Shown here one piece after another: positions 34,801 to 46,181 of a DNA stretch of 64,000 bases (positions are counted from its first letter, which is position 1; every line of letters begins with the position of its first letter). The stretch spans positions 5,410 to 69,409 of the forward strand of contig NW_005434608.1 of the NCBI RefSeq assembly GCF_000315625.1. Direction: 5' to 3'. The notes beneath the pieces are model-generated. The model did no database searches. It worked only from the letters and a program-made list of their open reading frames with translations, and was not told where the DNA came from. The position numbers and the translations under genes are program-made. The DNA is from Guillardia theta CCMP2712. Its lineage: Eukaryota > Cryptophyceae > Pyrenomonadales > Geminigeraceae.

Positions 34801-37800
34801 TGTGTGGTGGTATTGAAACCTCGAAAGCTTGGAGTGTACGGCTTAGAATATGATGGAAGAAAATTCATGATTCCAGTCTCTCTGTTGTATGTTGGACACC
34901 CTGTAGAGTTGTATGCAAGAGCGCATAAAAAAATTGTCCCAAAGTGTATGATGTCAAACACGTGTGCTGGGTATGGCTGGTCGAAAGCAAAGACATTTTC
35001 ACTGACGAACCTTCCATTTAATGGTAATGAATGCCTGGCATTGCCCGTTGTACATTTTGGGCCGATACTGTTAGCATAATCACTATATTGACATCCCCAC
35101 ACACAGATAGAAAGCCCCTCAATTGCTGGGCGGAAGCCAGAACCTCGTACTTCAACAGTTGTACCACCAGCAAAAGGGCCTCCATATTGTAAATTGATTC
35201 CTTGCGACGGCGAAAATGACGTGAGATTCGTGAGAAAACGTGGAGCAGAAAGTGAAGAAAGGCTTGGATTCTCATAGTACTGAAAGGTCGACGTAATATC
35301 ACCGTAATCAGCGCCGTTCAGGCTTACTCTTACGTTCACATTTCCAATGACTAGGGGGCAATCTGTACATCGATCCTGCCTGTTTGCTCTGTTGGTGGGA
35401 TTTATTGACGCCCGTACAATGCCCTTAATGCAGGTGGTACTGGTATCAAAAAGCCCAGCGCATTGACATTGTAGATCAAATCCGGGAGGGCAAAGGTTCA
35501 CACAAGCTCCATCGTAAGGTAAAATGCCACTATTTGATGGACCGGAGGGAGGAGACACTGTTGTGATCAGCGTGCTCGTGATGATACATCCACGCATCCA
35601 GTTATTTCCAGAATCACCAAACCGAACTCTGACATCATTGGCTGTTTTGATGTCGAAGCCGTAGCCAACCAGTAAGATGTAACTTCCTCCTGTTATTGGT
35701 CCAAATTGTGGAACAACTTTTAGAACTGCTGGTAAACTGACATACTTGAAAGTAAATATTTTTTGTGTTGGGAGCATTAGTTTTTGTTTCCACCAAATTG
35801 TAAGATTCCGAGGAGTACTCAGCTTATCAAGATTATTTTGCATTGCTGCCAAATCTACCTTTCCATTGCTGCTGTATATCTGGACGTCTGGTGTCATGCA
35901 AATAAGCCTTACACTGCTGTATCGAGTTGCAGGCATTCGGAGTACTTGTATTGAAGCATTCATCAAACTTCCAGGGTACTGACTGTAATGAGTTCCATTA
36001 GAGTACACACTGAGACGACATTCCAAATTCCCAAGAAAGGTATTAAAGCCTTGTCCGATCACGTAGAGAGGGGTACCTCCATTTACTGGCCCTGTATCAG
36101 GCGAGTAATCTAGAATGTAAAACCCCTCGTCTTTGCTGCGGGTGATGGTGTGGCTGCTGCCGCTTGCAACGCTCGTTGTGTTCTTCCCATACAGAGAGAC
36201 GAGTAAGTGCGGGCTAGTTATTAAATGGCCCCATAAGTCCGGGGAACCAATGCCAATCTGTCCGAAAGTATTCAAACCCCACGCGTAAACATTCAAATCT
36301 TTGCTGATGACATAAGAGGTGTAATCTCCTGCGAAAACTCTGATTCCAATGTTGCTGATGGGCATCAGCGGCTCACAATCAGCGGACGTGTACCCAACCG
36401 TTTGGTTTGCAGGGCCACAATCTCGGCGTTGAAGAGTGTCAGTGCATCTGCGGCCGCAGGGAGTTCGAACCTTACTTCCAACGCAAACATAGTCGGCAAA
36501 ACTGGGTGAGACTTCTGATCCAAAAGGGGTATCACACCATATACGATTTGGAATCGGGACGAATGAGATTGAAGATCTGTCGATCGAATTGCCAACACCG
36601 AGCTGACCTGCGTCATTACGACCAGAGCTAAATACATGTCCAGAAGAGTTCAAAAACAGAGAATGCCCATGCCCTGCCGCTATCGAGATGACAGGCCCCA
36701 GCATTTGGAATTCCTTTCCTTGCAGCTTTACAGGAGCAAACCGATTCAACTTGTCACCAAGCCCAAGTTGTCCATGCCTATTTCCGCCCCAGATCCAGAT
36801 TTCACCGTCCTTTGAAAGAGCAATGCTGTGCAACCAACCAGCAGCGACCTGTACAATGAACTGGTCCTTCAGTCCTGGCACGAGAATAGCTTCCAGCGAT
36901 CTCCTCGGCTCAACAGAATTGGGACCGATATCCAAAGAGTCCTGACCAAGTTGTCCAGATGAGCCAGAACCTACCGAAAAAGATCAAGATAGGAAGCAAG
37001 TATGCTATCTTTACCCCAGACATATACTTTTCCCAAGGACGTAACGGCCATGCTATGTTCTCCCCCAGCAGAAACTTGGAAGAATAAAAGATCCTTTGAG
37101 TTTTTTGTTGGGGTAGGCTGGAATCTATCCGCTGTGTCCCCTGTGCCAAGTTGTCCCATATGATTGATTCCCCAAGCAAACAAAATTCCACTCCGCGAGA
37201 GAGCAAGCGTATGGTGATTGCTATGAGAAGGATGTTTCAGGAAAGGAAAAGGCAAATCAATCAGGGAAAACGTACGATGAAGAGATTTGTATGATTTCTT
37301 GCCCAAAAAGGTCATTTATTTCGGCAGGAAATCTGAATTTTTGATGATCAGGGCACAGCTTTGCACAAATGTGAATAGAATTACGTAAGTTTCACAGATT
37401 TCTCGACGGAGCAAGGCGGATAGGTGCATAGATTGATTCCTGCATCAGTCAATCCCAATTGCCCCCGGTAATTTCTACCCCAAGACCACAATCTTCCTTT
37501 TAGAGAGGATGAAACGGAAAACTCTTCGCCTGCTGCAACCGCGCTCATGTTTTGATTCCTCAGTACCTTCAAAACTTCAGATCTCGTGTTACTGGAAAAT
37601 GCAGAACATTCACCGGGACGATCATTGGAATGACCGTATTGTTGAGGGAACCTGTACCTTCGTGGGGATCTCAATCAAGAAATGAGTAGAAAGGGTCTTA
37701 CCAAGTTGACCAAAGTTATTTGATCCGAATCCGTACACATCGCCTTCATTGATGGTTAACGTTGAAAAGGGATTTCCGTATCTGCATATAGCTTCAATGG

Positions 37801-38139
37801 AACGTGATGAAGAAAACTGAATTACAATAGAATCTCATCGCTACTGAGGTTGTGCATTCCGATGTCGACATATGCCCCAGTAGACAGTAAATTGCGTCTA
37901 GTGCTCAAATTGAAAGCCCAATCGTTGCTTTCGAAATCAGTCTGCCACAAAGATATGTGAATACCATTTACAAACTTGCGAAAACATCGCAGACAAGGAT
38001 GTGATACCTCTATCTCCTGGGATCTCATGGCATGTAATCTTCGATTGTAATGTGAAGTCCTCTCTTCATTTGTAGAGCACACACCACCAAAAATGCTCAA
38101 CGAAAACAAAAGAAACAAGAATTCCGTAGGCGCTTTCAT
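25816..38139 (-). CDS. Giant RCC1/TIG ectodomain fused to OSCA/TMEM63-like channel
   Basis: Exon 1 (from 38139) starts with a signal peptide (MKAPTEFLFLLFSLSIFGG). Exons at 37702-37781, about 37660-37385 and about 37315-36975 carry RCC1 repeats (FGSNNFGQLG, WSWGRNYRGQLG, WGINHMGQLGTGD). A single open stretch of about 8.9 kb (36935-28008) continues the propeller, then about 11 TIG/IPT domains (patterns like PTGGPLNGGTRVTVTGSGF), and a DNWAIDDIKV reelin/MAM-like segment near 30530. A membrane helix follows, then GVGLYFSYLRYMTVVSTVMAF, and a cytosolic RRM-like segment with YTILVENIPTDATDPEEFRA. Exons 27733-27425, 27345-26821 and 26721-25816 add APEPSNVLWENL and several membrane helices, typical of OSCA/CSC1/TMEM63 (RSN1_7TM) channels, ending in an acidic and LPPS-repeat tail. 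Total is near 3,900 residues. A cell-surface, possibly mechanosensitive, channel is inferred. Anoctamin-like identity is the alternative for the pore. Confidence 0.75.
25866..25933. repeat. GGGA tetranucleotide repeat in coding sequence
   Basis: About 17 units of GGGA lie on the plus strand, inside the last exon of the minus-strand channel gene. Read on the minus strand they encode repeating Leu-Pro-Pro-Ser. The G-rich strand could form G-quadruplexes. Length changes that are not multiples of three would shift the channel's C-terminus. Confidence 0.85.
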
Positions 38140-38737
38140 TGATTATTGAGTTGTGTCATACAGGTTGCATCTTATCTCAAGCCAAATGTGGATTGACATT
38201 GAGATCGGCAAGACAACCCGCCCGAGCCAAGTGAAGCATCAACGGCGAGACTTCCGCGGACTCTACAGCAGCCATGGCGGCTTTGCCATATCTACGTTGT
38301 CCTACTCCTGGGCGGGCCTACACCGTGGCGAATTTGTTGTGGACCTGTTTGTAGTGGACCATTGCTGTCCGCCGAACGACTGCAATACTAGCCTAGGCCT
38401 AACTGAGATCGGGTCTTGAATGAAGCGAGTCACTGAGTTTCAAGTTTAGTGACTGGGCCAGTGCCGGACTCCGGGAGCCTGCAGTGCCGCCGCCGCCGCC
38501 CGGCCGGCAACTGACAAGTCACCGCGGCCGGGTCGTGAGACTCAAGTGTTGTGCCACGGTGTAACGGGAGCCTGGGAGTCCGTCACTCAGGCCATCAGTC
38601 TCGTCATGTGACGATGCGGTGCCACGGTGTACACGGCCCGACGGTCACCGGGCTATTACCGGGGGGCAGTGAGCCCCGCGTACTACGGGCGGGCGGCCGC
38701 AGCGGCACAGCCTAGCACTGAGCCAGTGAGGTACTGT
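38140..38737. other. Upstream region and GC-rich noncoding block
   Basis: The first 300 bases lie upstream of the channel gene and presumably contain its promoter. From about 38440 the sequence is GC-rich, with CGCCGCCGCCGCCCGG, repeated GTGCCACGGTGTA (about 38550 and 38610) and GTCACT words. It resembles the GC-rich blocks at 240-560, 40290-40440 and 62850-63560. No gene was recognised. Confidence 0.4.
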
Positions 38738-39064
38738 GATGGAGCGTATGTCAGCCGTGCCAGTCAGATAGCGCCGAGTTAACAAAAACTCTCCTGTAAA
38801 CCAAGACGACTTACGTGTCAAGGCGGCAATGTAGTACGTGTGATGAAGAGGAGGCCTTCCTAGCCGTCTTGCTAAGGTCCCCTCATGTCTGGATGCTTGG
38901 GTTTCACATCCTAGCATACAGTCTATCTCTCATGTGCTCCTCAATTCTGGTTTTTGTGTGCATTAAACTCGGTCTTGAGCAAAAACTGTCTTGTTACAAC
39001 TAAGGTCGATATGATATCTGCGTGACTTTGGACTAGTACAAGTCTAACAAACTTGTATTCCGTC
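38738..39064. repeat. 327-bp direct repeat, copy 1
   Basis: The sequence from GATGGAGCGTATGTCAGCC to TTGTATTCCGTC recurs at 39931-40257 with no difference seen by eye. The ends show only a weak inverted match (GATGGA versus GACGGA in reverse complement). Both copies adjoin GC-rich blocks. No protein family was recognised inside. Confidence 0.92.
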
Positions 39065-39930
39065 GGTTATGAGCCTCGATTACATGCTCAATCATGTTGA
39101 TCTTATATTTGGTTAGTTGAATTGTTTACTGGAGTTTTTTCTTTCTTGGTATCGTTTCGTTACTGTCGAAAATTCATGCAATTCAAGCCTTACAAATTCG
39201 GATGACTCCTCTCTTCAATCAGGCTCTCTCTCTAGCCGCAAGTTGTTTAGGCCTCTCATCTCAGCCTCAATTTGTTTGATTGATCTTCGAATTGGAAAAA
39301 CAAGCCTTCCCCAGCCAGATTGGTCGGTCGAATATCTGCTTAACCGTGTGGAAACGCACTTGAAGCTGATTCGATTTTAATCTTCTTGATCTTTGAGTAG
39401 GATCAAATGGAACTACCAGGAGATCTGGCGGAAGTTTCATGTCATGGAGCTAGGCTGTGGCATGCATAACTGGAGCTACTTCTGGATCGGCGAACAAGGT
39501 ACAACTGCACAACAATCTTCGAATGCCTTGAAACGGATGTTCCATCTCGCGGCAGCAATCTCTGGTCACAAGTTCTTTACGGTTCAAAATTTATCTTTTG
39601 GTCTTCAAATGCCGGCGGGCACGCTCTCTCTCTCTCTCTCTCTCTTATCTGAACTCCGAAGTTCTCTCCTCAGACTCTCTTATCTTATCCTCCTTCTCTC
39701 GTCATTGCATCAGCTCGCCAGGCATCTCCCTTATCTCTGCACTGCACATCTAATAGCCCTGCATGAAAATCTTCTTCAGAATGGACAATCCTTGAATGGT
39801 TATTGCCCACTCAGCATGACTGTGAACTTGACGTTGTATCATCGTATCTTGACTTGGATCTGCTGACATTCTTGTTTGCGTGACTTTCTGACGTCCGATG
39901 TAACGTACTATTTCAGAAACTCGGGGGGAG
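39065..39930. other. Stretch between 327-bp repeats; weak coding signal
   Basis: A plus-strand frame at 39393-39866 begins with WNYQEIWRKFHVMELGCGMHN, which has a faint methyltransferase-like ELGCG, then degenerates through a CT dinucleotide run (39626-39645) into low-complexity sequence. It may be a gene remnant or chance. No splice structure was found. Confidence 0.25.
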
Positions 39931-40257
39931 GATGGAGCGTATGTCAGCCGTGCCAGTCAGATAGCGCCGAGTTAACAAAAACTCTCCTGTAAACCAAGAC
40001 GACTTACGTGTCAAGGCGGCAATGTAGTACGTGTGATGAAGAGGAGGCCTTCCTAGCCGTCTTGCTAAGGTCCCCTCATGTCTGGATGCTTGGGTTTCAC
40101 ATCCTAGCATACAGTCTATCTCTCATGTGCTCCTCAATTCTGGTTTTTGTGTGCATTAAACTCGGTCTTGAGCAAAAACTGTCTTGTTACAACTAAGGTC
40201 GATATGATATCTGCGTGACTTTGGACTAGTACAAGTCTAACAAACTTGTATTCCGTC
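39931..40257. repeat. 327-bp direct repeat, copy 2
   Basis: This matches 38738-39064 exactly by eye and has the same orientation, 1,193 bp away. The left flank is a G run; the right flank begins TTACTGCGCC. Confidence 0.92.
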
Positions 40258-40445
40258 TTACTGCGCCTTTACTCAAGGTTAATTTCAAGATCAGAGGACA
40301 ATCATGATCAGGAGAGTCACGAGTCGAGGAGCCAGTCATCGGCAGTCACTGAGTGGCCGGGCCTGAGACCGGCCCGGCCGGACGATCGGTCGGCGTCCCG
40401 GCGGTCACGGTTGACTCCCCGGCGGGCTGTTTTTTGAAAATTCTA
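40258..40445. other. GC-rich block
   Basis: It contains GGCCCGGCCGG and GTCACTGAGT/GACTC words like the other GC-rich blocks. No coding evidence was found. It ends just before the first exon-like sequence of the next gene. Confidence 0.35.
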
Positions 40446-42260
40446 CCACGCCTACCCGCAGGACGAGATGGCCGATGCGGAAGTGGACATACTCTTCAAC
40501 CAGGTTTGTTTGTGTCATCCATCCTGCTTGTCCCTCTCTCCTTCATCACCCTCCATCTCCATTCTTCACCTCTTCTGCTGTTCATCCCTTCGTTGTTCCC
40601 GAATAATCTCTCAATAATCCTCTCGAGCGTTTCTATTACAAATTCATATCTCATCCTTCCCACCCATGCTGCTTTGTGGAGCTGCATTACATTTCCAACT
40701 GCGCTTAAGTACTCCTTTAAGGATGTGGCAAAGATAAAGAAGTTGCTTCCTTCAGTTGAGGTTCGCCATCACCGGATCAGAGTACAGAAGTATGGTAGAG
40801 TGCACGTTTGCTTGAGTTGATGTATGCTGGTTTCCCAGGTGGATCTCGGCACTCAGCGAGCCTCTAAAATGCGAAGCCTGGAAGAGAAACAGAAATTTGT
40901 ACAGTCAGTGTCTAGTTCGGATGCTTGAGATGTATCACATTTCCCATCGAGTTTACCCGGCTCACTGACATCCATGCTCAGCGGCACCATCGAAGAGCCT
41001 TTCATCAAAATCCCTCCCCTTCCTCTTCAGAACTTTCCGTCACACCTTGTAGGAAGATGGAACCTGGTTGATCCCTACCGACTCTGGAACTTCGTTTGCC
41101 TGACCAACTGAAGCAGGCAACCAGGAAAAGTGCTGGTTCGCCAACAGCAGGCAAAGAGGCTTGGAAACATGTATGTGTGTGAGTGTTCCATGCATCTCGT
41201 TGACCTTGTTTATCATCCAGACAAGGCCTTTGAGCTCCCTCTCAATGAGCAGCGCCATACAGGACGAAAACTCTCCTCCTCCTGGCCAACCTCGTCGCCT
41301 CTGGACTAGCAACTTTTGCAATGTGACGGAGGTGTTGTCCCCTCTCAATCAACTCCGCGTGATTGACCCTACAGCATGGTTTGACCAAGCATGCCAAGGT
41401 TTGCACCCAGACCGAAGGGCCCCAGGTGCTTTCAGCATTATCATCTACTTGGACAGGCACAAGAGACGACTGATTGCATCATCAAGCTCAAACAGGCAGA
41501 TGCAAGCCACCTCCCCTTGAGTCTATGTCAGATCAGATCTTTGCCGCACGACCAACTCGTCCTCCGCATGCTGCAGGTGCCGCTCTGAACCTCTGATTTC
41601 TGTAGCTCACGTTTTCTCAGGAACAGAAACTTCGGCTCGCCGCTGAGCGCAAAGTGTCAGTGCTTTCCAGTGAGTGATGAGGATCGTCAGTTGTCAAGTT
41701 GCTGAAGTACGCGTAGAGAGCGGAAAGGACATCAAAGCATACCAGGGACAAAGACAGAGCTTCTTTCGCAACTTCCAGACAAGCAAAAAAACGCCTGAGC
41801 AAGAAAAACAAGGACAGCTGAATGGAGGGAGACTTGAGAAGGTTACATGGCCTCGGTTGCTTCCTGTGTCTTGCTTGTACGGCTCACAGCAGCGATTTTT
41901 TCCTGCAGTCTATCTCGCCTCAACCCTCACTCTCGATACAAGCAGCTTCGACTCAACACAGAAGGTATCTCCTCCTCGACACCGTCTGAATGCCGCGCTC
42001 GTCTTCCTGTCTCCTGCAGCATCTACATGCTTCCTATTCGCTCTTTCCCTCACTTTCCGTTCAGTGCAGATGAGAGCTCGCAGTCTCGGCGCTTCCTTGC
42101 TCCTGACCTCAAGCTCCTAGAGCGTGCGAAGGCTGCACCACAAGCAAGAATGACAGGACAAGGTGCAGGAGAGCCCGAGCATCTCGACGAGCTCGACAAG
42201 GATGAAGACTTTGCCTCCTTCCTCGCGGTGTTGTTGTATCATTACCGTGTAACTCTCTAA
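40446..42260 (+). CDS. Uncharacterised spliced gene
   Basis: Several exon-like pieces bounded by GT and AG read as protein: MADAEVDILFNQ (about 40468-40503), YSFKDVAKIKKLLPSVE (about 40710-40760), VDLGTQRASKMRSLEEKQKF (about 40840-40900), EEPFIKIPPLPLQNFP (about 40995-41045), DCIIKLKQADASHLPLSL (about 41470-41525), and RSLPHDQLVLRMLQ joined to EQKLRLAAERK (about 41535-41660). A last frame holds GEPEHLDELDKDEDF before the stop at 42258-42260. The charged, helix-prone exons suggest a cytosolic protein. No family was recognised, exon order is only partly resolved, and more than one gene is possible. Confidence 0.4.
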
Positions 42261-42652
42261 ACTCCATGACAGGATTTTGAGAAAGACATAGTGAATCTGA
42301 CATGTCAATTCAAACAAGTTCCGGCATGAAGATCAGATCCGTTTTGATACTAAAAACGATATGTTGTCCCCTCCAGGTGAAATAATGAAAGTAACTACAC
42401 ATGACCGTCCTTACAAGCTAAATGATTGTGGCACGATTATAATTGGGCTTTGGGATTCCAAATGTCTACAGAGCAATTTGGGCATGTATGCTGCACAAGA
42501 TCGTGCGGGCACGAAAGGACGTCAAGAGCACAATGACGAGTTTCTGATTCCTTTGTACGCCGCTCTACTACTCAGTCTGTGGGAAGCAGAGCCCTTATCA
42601 GTGAAGCAGTTTTGCTCGTTCTCACATGTAAGGCGATTTAAGCTCGTATTGT
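42261..42652. other. Intergenic stretch (convergent ends)
   Basis: This lies between a plus-strand gene ending near 42260 and the collagen-like gene ending at 42653 on the minus strand. No gene or repeat was recognised. Confidence 0.35.
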
Positions 42653-44312
42653 TTAATGATGTTGTTCGAAGTGGCCGATAACTCCAGCAACTCCTGGAGG
42701 TCCAGCTGAACCTGTGCTCACAAATTCTTTCAGAGCCCGCAAAGATTCCAGCTCATTCGTCACCTGCCGGCCCTGCAGCCCCTGCAGCTCCCGGGCTTCC
42801 AGTTGGACCCGGAGGACCTGGAATGCCGTCTGGGCCTCGCACGGGAACACCGGCCTGTCCAGTGGGTCCCTGAAAAGATTTGAGCTTCTCAACATGGCAG
42901 AAGAGTCTGGAGAACCTGCGGTCCTTGTACCCCTCGTGGGCCCTCAGGTCCAGGAGGTCCAGGGGGTCCCATTCGACCAATTCCAGGGGGACCCTGCGAT
43001 AAGAGTCAGGCTGACCGACTTCAGAGCAGGCCTCGTTACCTGCGGGCCTCGCGGTCCTGGTTCTCCATCAGGTCCTGCCAGGCCTCTAGGTCCTTGTGGG
43101 CCTGCCAGCCGATCAAACGAGGAGCCGAGCAGCAGGCAAACAGACCTGGAATGCCCATGTCCCCTCGGGGGCCCATGGGACCAGGAAGTCCATCTCGACC
43201 ATCCCTGCGCAGCCAAGAGTCAGATACGCGGTATCTCTTGTTTCATATCCACCCACCTTCCCCTAGCTCCCTGGTACCCAGGAGGCCCGCGGGGTCCACG
43301 CGGCCCAGGAAGGCCTGTCGGACCCTGAGGTCCGGGCTTGCCGTCAAGACCAGGCTTTCCGGGAGCACCAGACGGTCCAGGCTGTTTCTCGAGGACTGCA
43401 AGCTTGACCTGACCACACCATCAACTTCATGTAGCTGGCACATGCTTCAAACTTCACCTTCATGTCGCTGACGCGTCTGGCCATTCCCACCTTTGCGCGA
43501 CCAAGAGACGAGGTCAAAGAAGACACACGGGCTGACAAATAGTTATCCCGAGACATCATCTGTGCCTTGATAGCTGAAAGCCTCGTCTTGTAGCCTCGCA
43601 ACGACTTCTTCAGTGCTCCAATTGCAGCCCAAAGAGCGCTGTTCGAGGATTCAAGCTCACGGCTGTTCTGTTCTTTGACCGCCTTGATGTTCAGTCTAGC
43701 CTTCTCGATCTCCTTTTCATTGAAAGCCTCCTTGTCCCCCGCCTTCTTGGCCTCAGCTAGGGCATCCGCTGCATTTTGCACGGCTTGGATTGTAAGAGGA
43801 TGGGGTTCAACTGGAGTGACGGGCTGTGTGAACTGATAGTGAACCTCTGGTGGGCTGACTCCGTAAGGATCACATGGCGGACTCAAGCACGAGATAACAG
43901 AAGCAGTAGCCAGCATTTGGCGTCGTTGTGATGCTCCTGACTTGGCGTTACTCTGTAAAAGCTCCTCTCTAGGAGATCGCTGTGAAGAGAAATAGAGAAG
44001 ATAGAGGAGGATAAAGGCATTGGTGAGGAAGAGGCCGTGGCGTAGGAGAGGGTGAGGGAAGCAGGAGAGGAGAATTTCGTCAGATCACAAAAAAACCAAT
44101 ATCCCATCCCATCCCATCCCATCCCATCCCATCCCATCCCCTCCCCTCCCCTCCCCTCCCATCCATCCCATCCCATCCCATCCCATCCCATCCCATCCCA
44201 TCCCAACACTTCTACATACCTGCAGTGTTCCCACGAGCACCAACATCGCGACCCCTACCGCCGCTGCTCCACCCCATCGCAGCATGCCGCGAAGAGACAG
44301 GCAGCAGTTCAT
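42653..44312 (-). CDS. Membrane-anchored collagen-like protein
   Basis: Exon 1 (44312-44220, 31 codons) encodes an N-terminal hydrophobic segment ([18 protein letters not shown]) acting as signal or signal anchor. A 240-nt intron leads in phase to exon 2 (43979 to about 43455), an Ala/Lys/Glu-rich helical region (about 43780-43455) that could trimerise. Later exons are Gly-X-Y collagen: [82 protein letters not shown] and [18 protein letters not shown] before the stop. There are about 50 triplets, split by short introns that keep the Gly frame, with one visible interruption (GVPVRG). The layout recalls animal transmembrane collagens, probably by convergence. Extracellular rod function is inferred. 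The second ATG (44285) is an alternative start. Confidence 0.82.
44097..44205. repeat. ATCCC pentamer repeat in collagen-gene intron 1
   Basis: About 20 units of ATCCC, with a block of CTCCC variants in the middle, lie within intron 43980-44219. On the minus strand they produce artificial Gly-Trp-Asp-rich frames. Confidence 0.9.
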
Positions 44313-44698
44313 TCACTGCCACCCCTTTAAAGAGTATACCACCCGTGATAATTACCAAATTTTCTGGGGAAAACACCCCGTGAAAAGGAACACTCTAGTA
44401 GCACCACCCCCTTTTCCTGAGGGGTCTAGTCCGATACTTCAAATCGGGACTCATACAGCTCATCCTCTTTTTCAAGCCGCCCTCAGAGTTGATATGGAAT
44501 GCGGCTTTTGCTCAAACCGGCCTTGAGACAAGTGAAGTGAACGATGGCGAGGAGGATGAGGGAAGTCAGAAGGTGTAGAGGACCCGATAGGACATTTCAT
44601 CATGAGAGTCTCAATTTGAACTTGTTTCCATCTTTCGTTTAATTTGACTGAAAGCTACCAGGTCCTGCGGCGATGTCTTTTTCGGACAGGGCTTGAAA

Positions 44699-45760
44699 AT
44701 GTCGAAAGCCAACAAGAGGATTCTTCTTGTCCTCGATGTAAACGGATTTCTATTAGAACGAACGCGAAAGAAACTCCCGAACTTGCCCTGCGTGAAAGTT
44801 CGGAGTACTTACGTGTATAACCGACCTGGAATGATGGAATTCGTAAAGTGGTGCACTGAACTGTTTGTACTCGGCGTATGGTCTACAGCAAAGCGAGAGA
44901 ATGTTGTCGAGCTGGTCAAACACATCTTCGGCACGAGCTACCATCAGGACGTTGCATTCATTCTCGATGGCTCCTCCTGTACACCGACCGGGCTGAGACA
45001 TCCTGAGAACAAGTACAAGGAACTCGTGACCAAGGACTTGGAAACTGTTTGGAGAATGCCAAACATGTCAAGTTTCGCCAGGAATCGTACTCTTCTGATT
45101 GATGACAGCCCCTACAAGGTGCCGTACGGCATGTGGGCTTCCAAGAAAAACACCTAACCATTGTTGGTTTGGTCGCGCAGGCGGCGTTCAATCCCGTGGG
45201 CACTGCTATAAACCCTCCTCCATGGAACGTGACTGATATGAACGATACTGGGCTGATGCCCGGCAGCGACTTGCGAAGGTGCTTCTGATTCCTGTCGAGC
45301 CTCCTTCACTGTCCTTGGCAGATTCCTCGAAGATTTGGGTAAGGAGGGAGAAAACGTCTCTGTTCCAGACTTTGTGATCAAGAACGATCCTTTCGAAAGC
45401 GTGAGGGCCCTCAAGACAGGTTCCCCGCCAAGTCTGTGTCTGAAGGATCTGATCCCTGAGTCAGACCCGCTCACCCTCAAGATCTGGTCGAGAGCCTCCA
45501 AGATTCCTTCTCGAGGTTCCCCAGCTCGACAACCAAAGGCAGTTGCAGCTGGAGCCGTCGCTCGCACTCAGAACGCTACCGATGACAGCACCGATCTCGT
45601 CGAGCTGCTGCAAAAACTTGACCTTAGCATTAGCACCAACCAGACTGAGCTGCCTGCAGCCTCGCAAGTCACCGCAGATAGGAACGAGACACGTACAGGA
45701 CCGAAGGGCAGGAAGCCAGACATGGCGTTAGCTAGATCAGGGAGAGACGAGAGCAAGTGA
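44699..45760 (+). CDS. FCP1/NIF-like HAD phosphatase domain protein
   Basis: Three exons join in phase: 44699-45118, 45181-45278 and 45322-45760. The N-terminal domain has LLVLDVNGFLL in place of the HAD motif DxDGT, then YNRPGMMEFVKWC and VLGVWSTAKRENV. A late motif, TLLIDDSPYK, carries the paired acidic residues that bind magnesium. Order and spacing match the FCP1/SCP catalytic domain, which dephosphorylates RNA polymerase II CTD or other phosphoproteins. The first (nucleophile) Asp is kept, but the second Asp of DxD is Asn. This also occurs in a plant and protist subgroup, so activity is uncertain. The C-terminal third is a low-complexity polar tail. The region beyond INPPPWN is not recognised. 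Confidence 0.8.
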
Positions 45761-46181
45761 GAGCAGAGGAGAAAAGAGTTCAGTTCGTCTTCATCCTGAG
45801 ACCTCTAGCGAGAGTGCTGACATGTCTGCCTTGTCATACGTCACTTGGCTGCTGCTTGTGCCTGTGGCTACGAAAAATCTGGTCTTGATAGATTCCGCTG
45901 AAAGTGAGACATGGTGATAGGGAATGTTAGAGCACCAGCAGACCGAGTAGTAAACTTTGTCATAGTAACAGAGTGATGAAGCTTGTCATAGTATAAGAGT
46001 ATAAGAGTGAATCTTGGTCATTAACGATGGAGACGAATCAAAGCGTAGGAGCTGGCGTTGTGTACAAGGCTTCACTCAAACAAAAAACAGAAACAAGAAC
46101 GATGATTCAAGTAGACAGATGGTCAAGTGCAGGACATGATGAATACGTGCAACTGCACGAATAAATCGATGGTTCAGATCA
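45761..46181. other. Intergenic stretch (convergent ends)
   Basis: Two genes end here on opposite strands. Imperfect repeats of GTCATAGTA and AAGAGT words occur at about 45960-46010. No gene was recognised. Confidence 0.35.

Noticed and set aside
39393-39866. A methyltransferase gene from the ELGCG motif
   Set aside because: The motif is isolated, the rest of the frame becomes low-complexity, and no splice path to further methyltransferase motifs was found.
42714-43471. Plus-strand frames of 125-204 codons rich in Gly, Pro and Ser
   Set aside because: They are antisense shadows of the minus-strand Gly-X-Y collagen exons.
44052-44330. Pro-Ser-His and Gly-Trp-Asp repeat frames
   Set aside because: Both strands of the ATCCC repeat in the collagen-gene intron; the exon edges at 43979 and 44220 exclude them.
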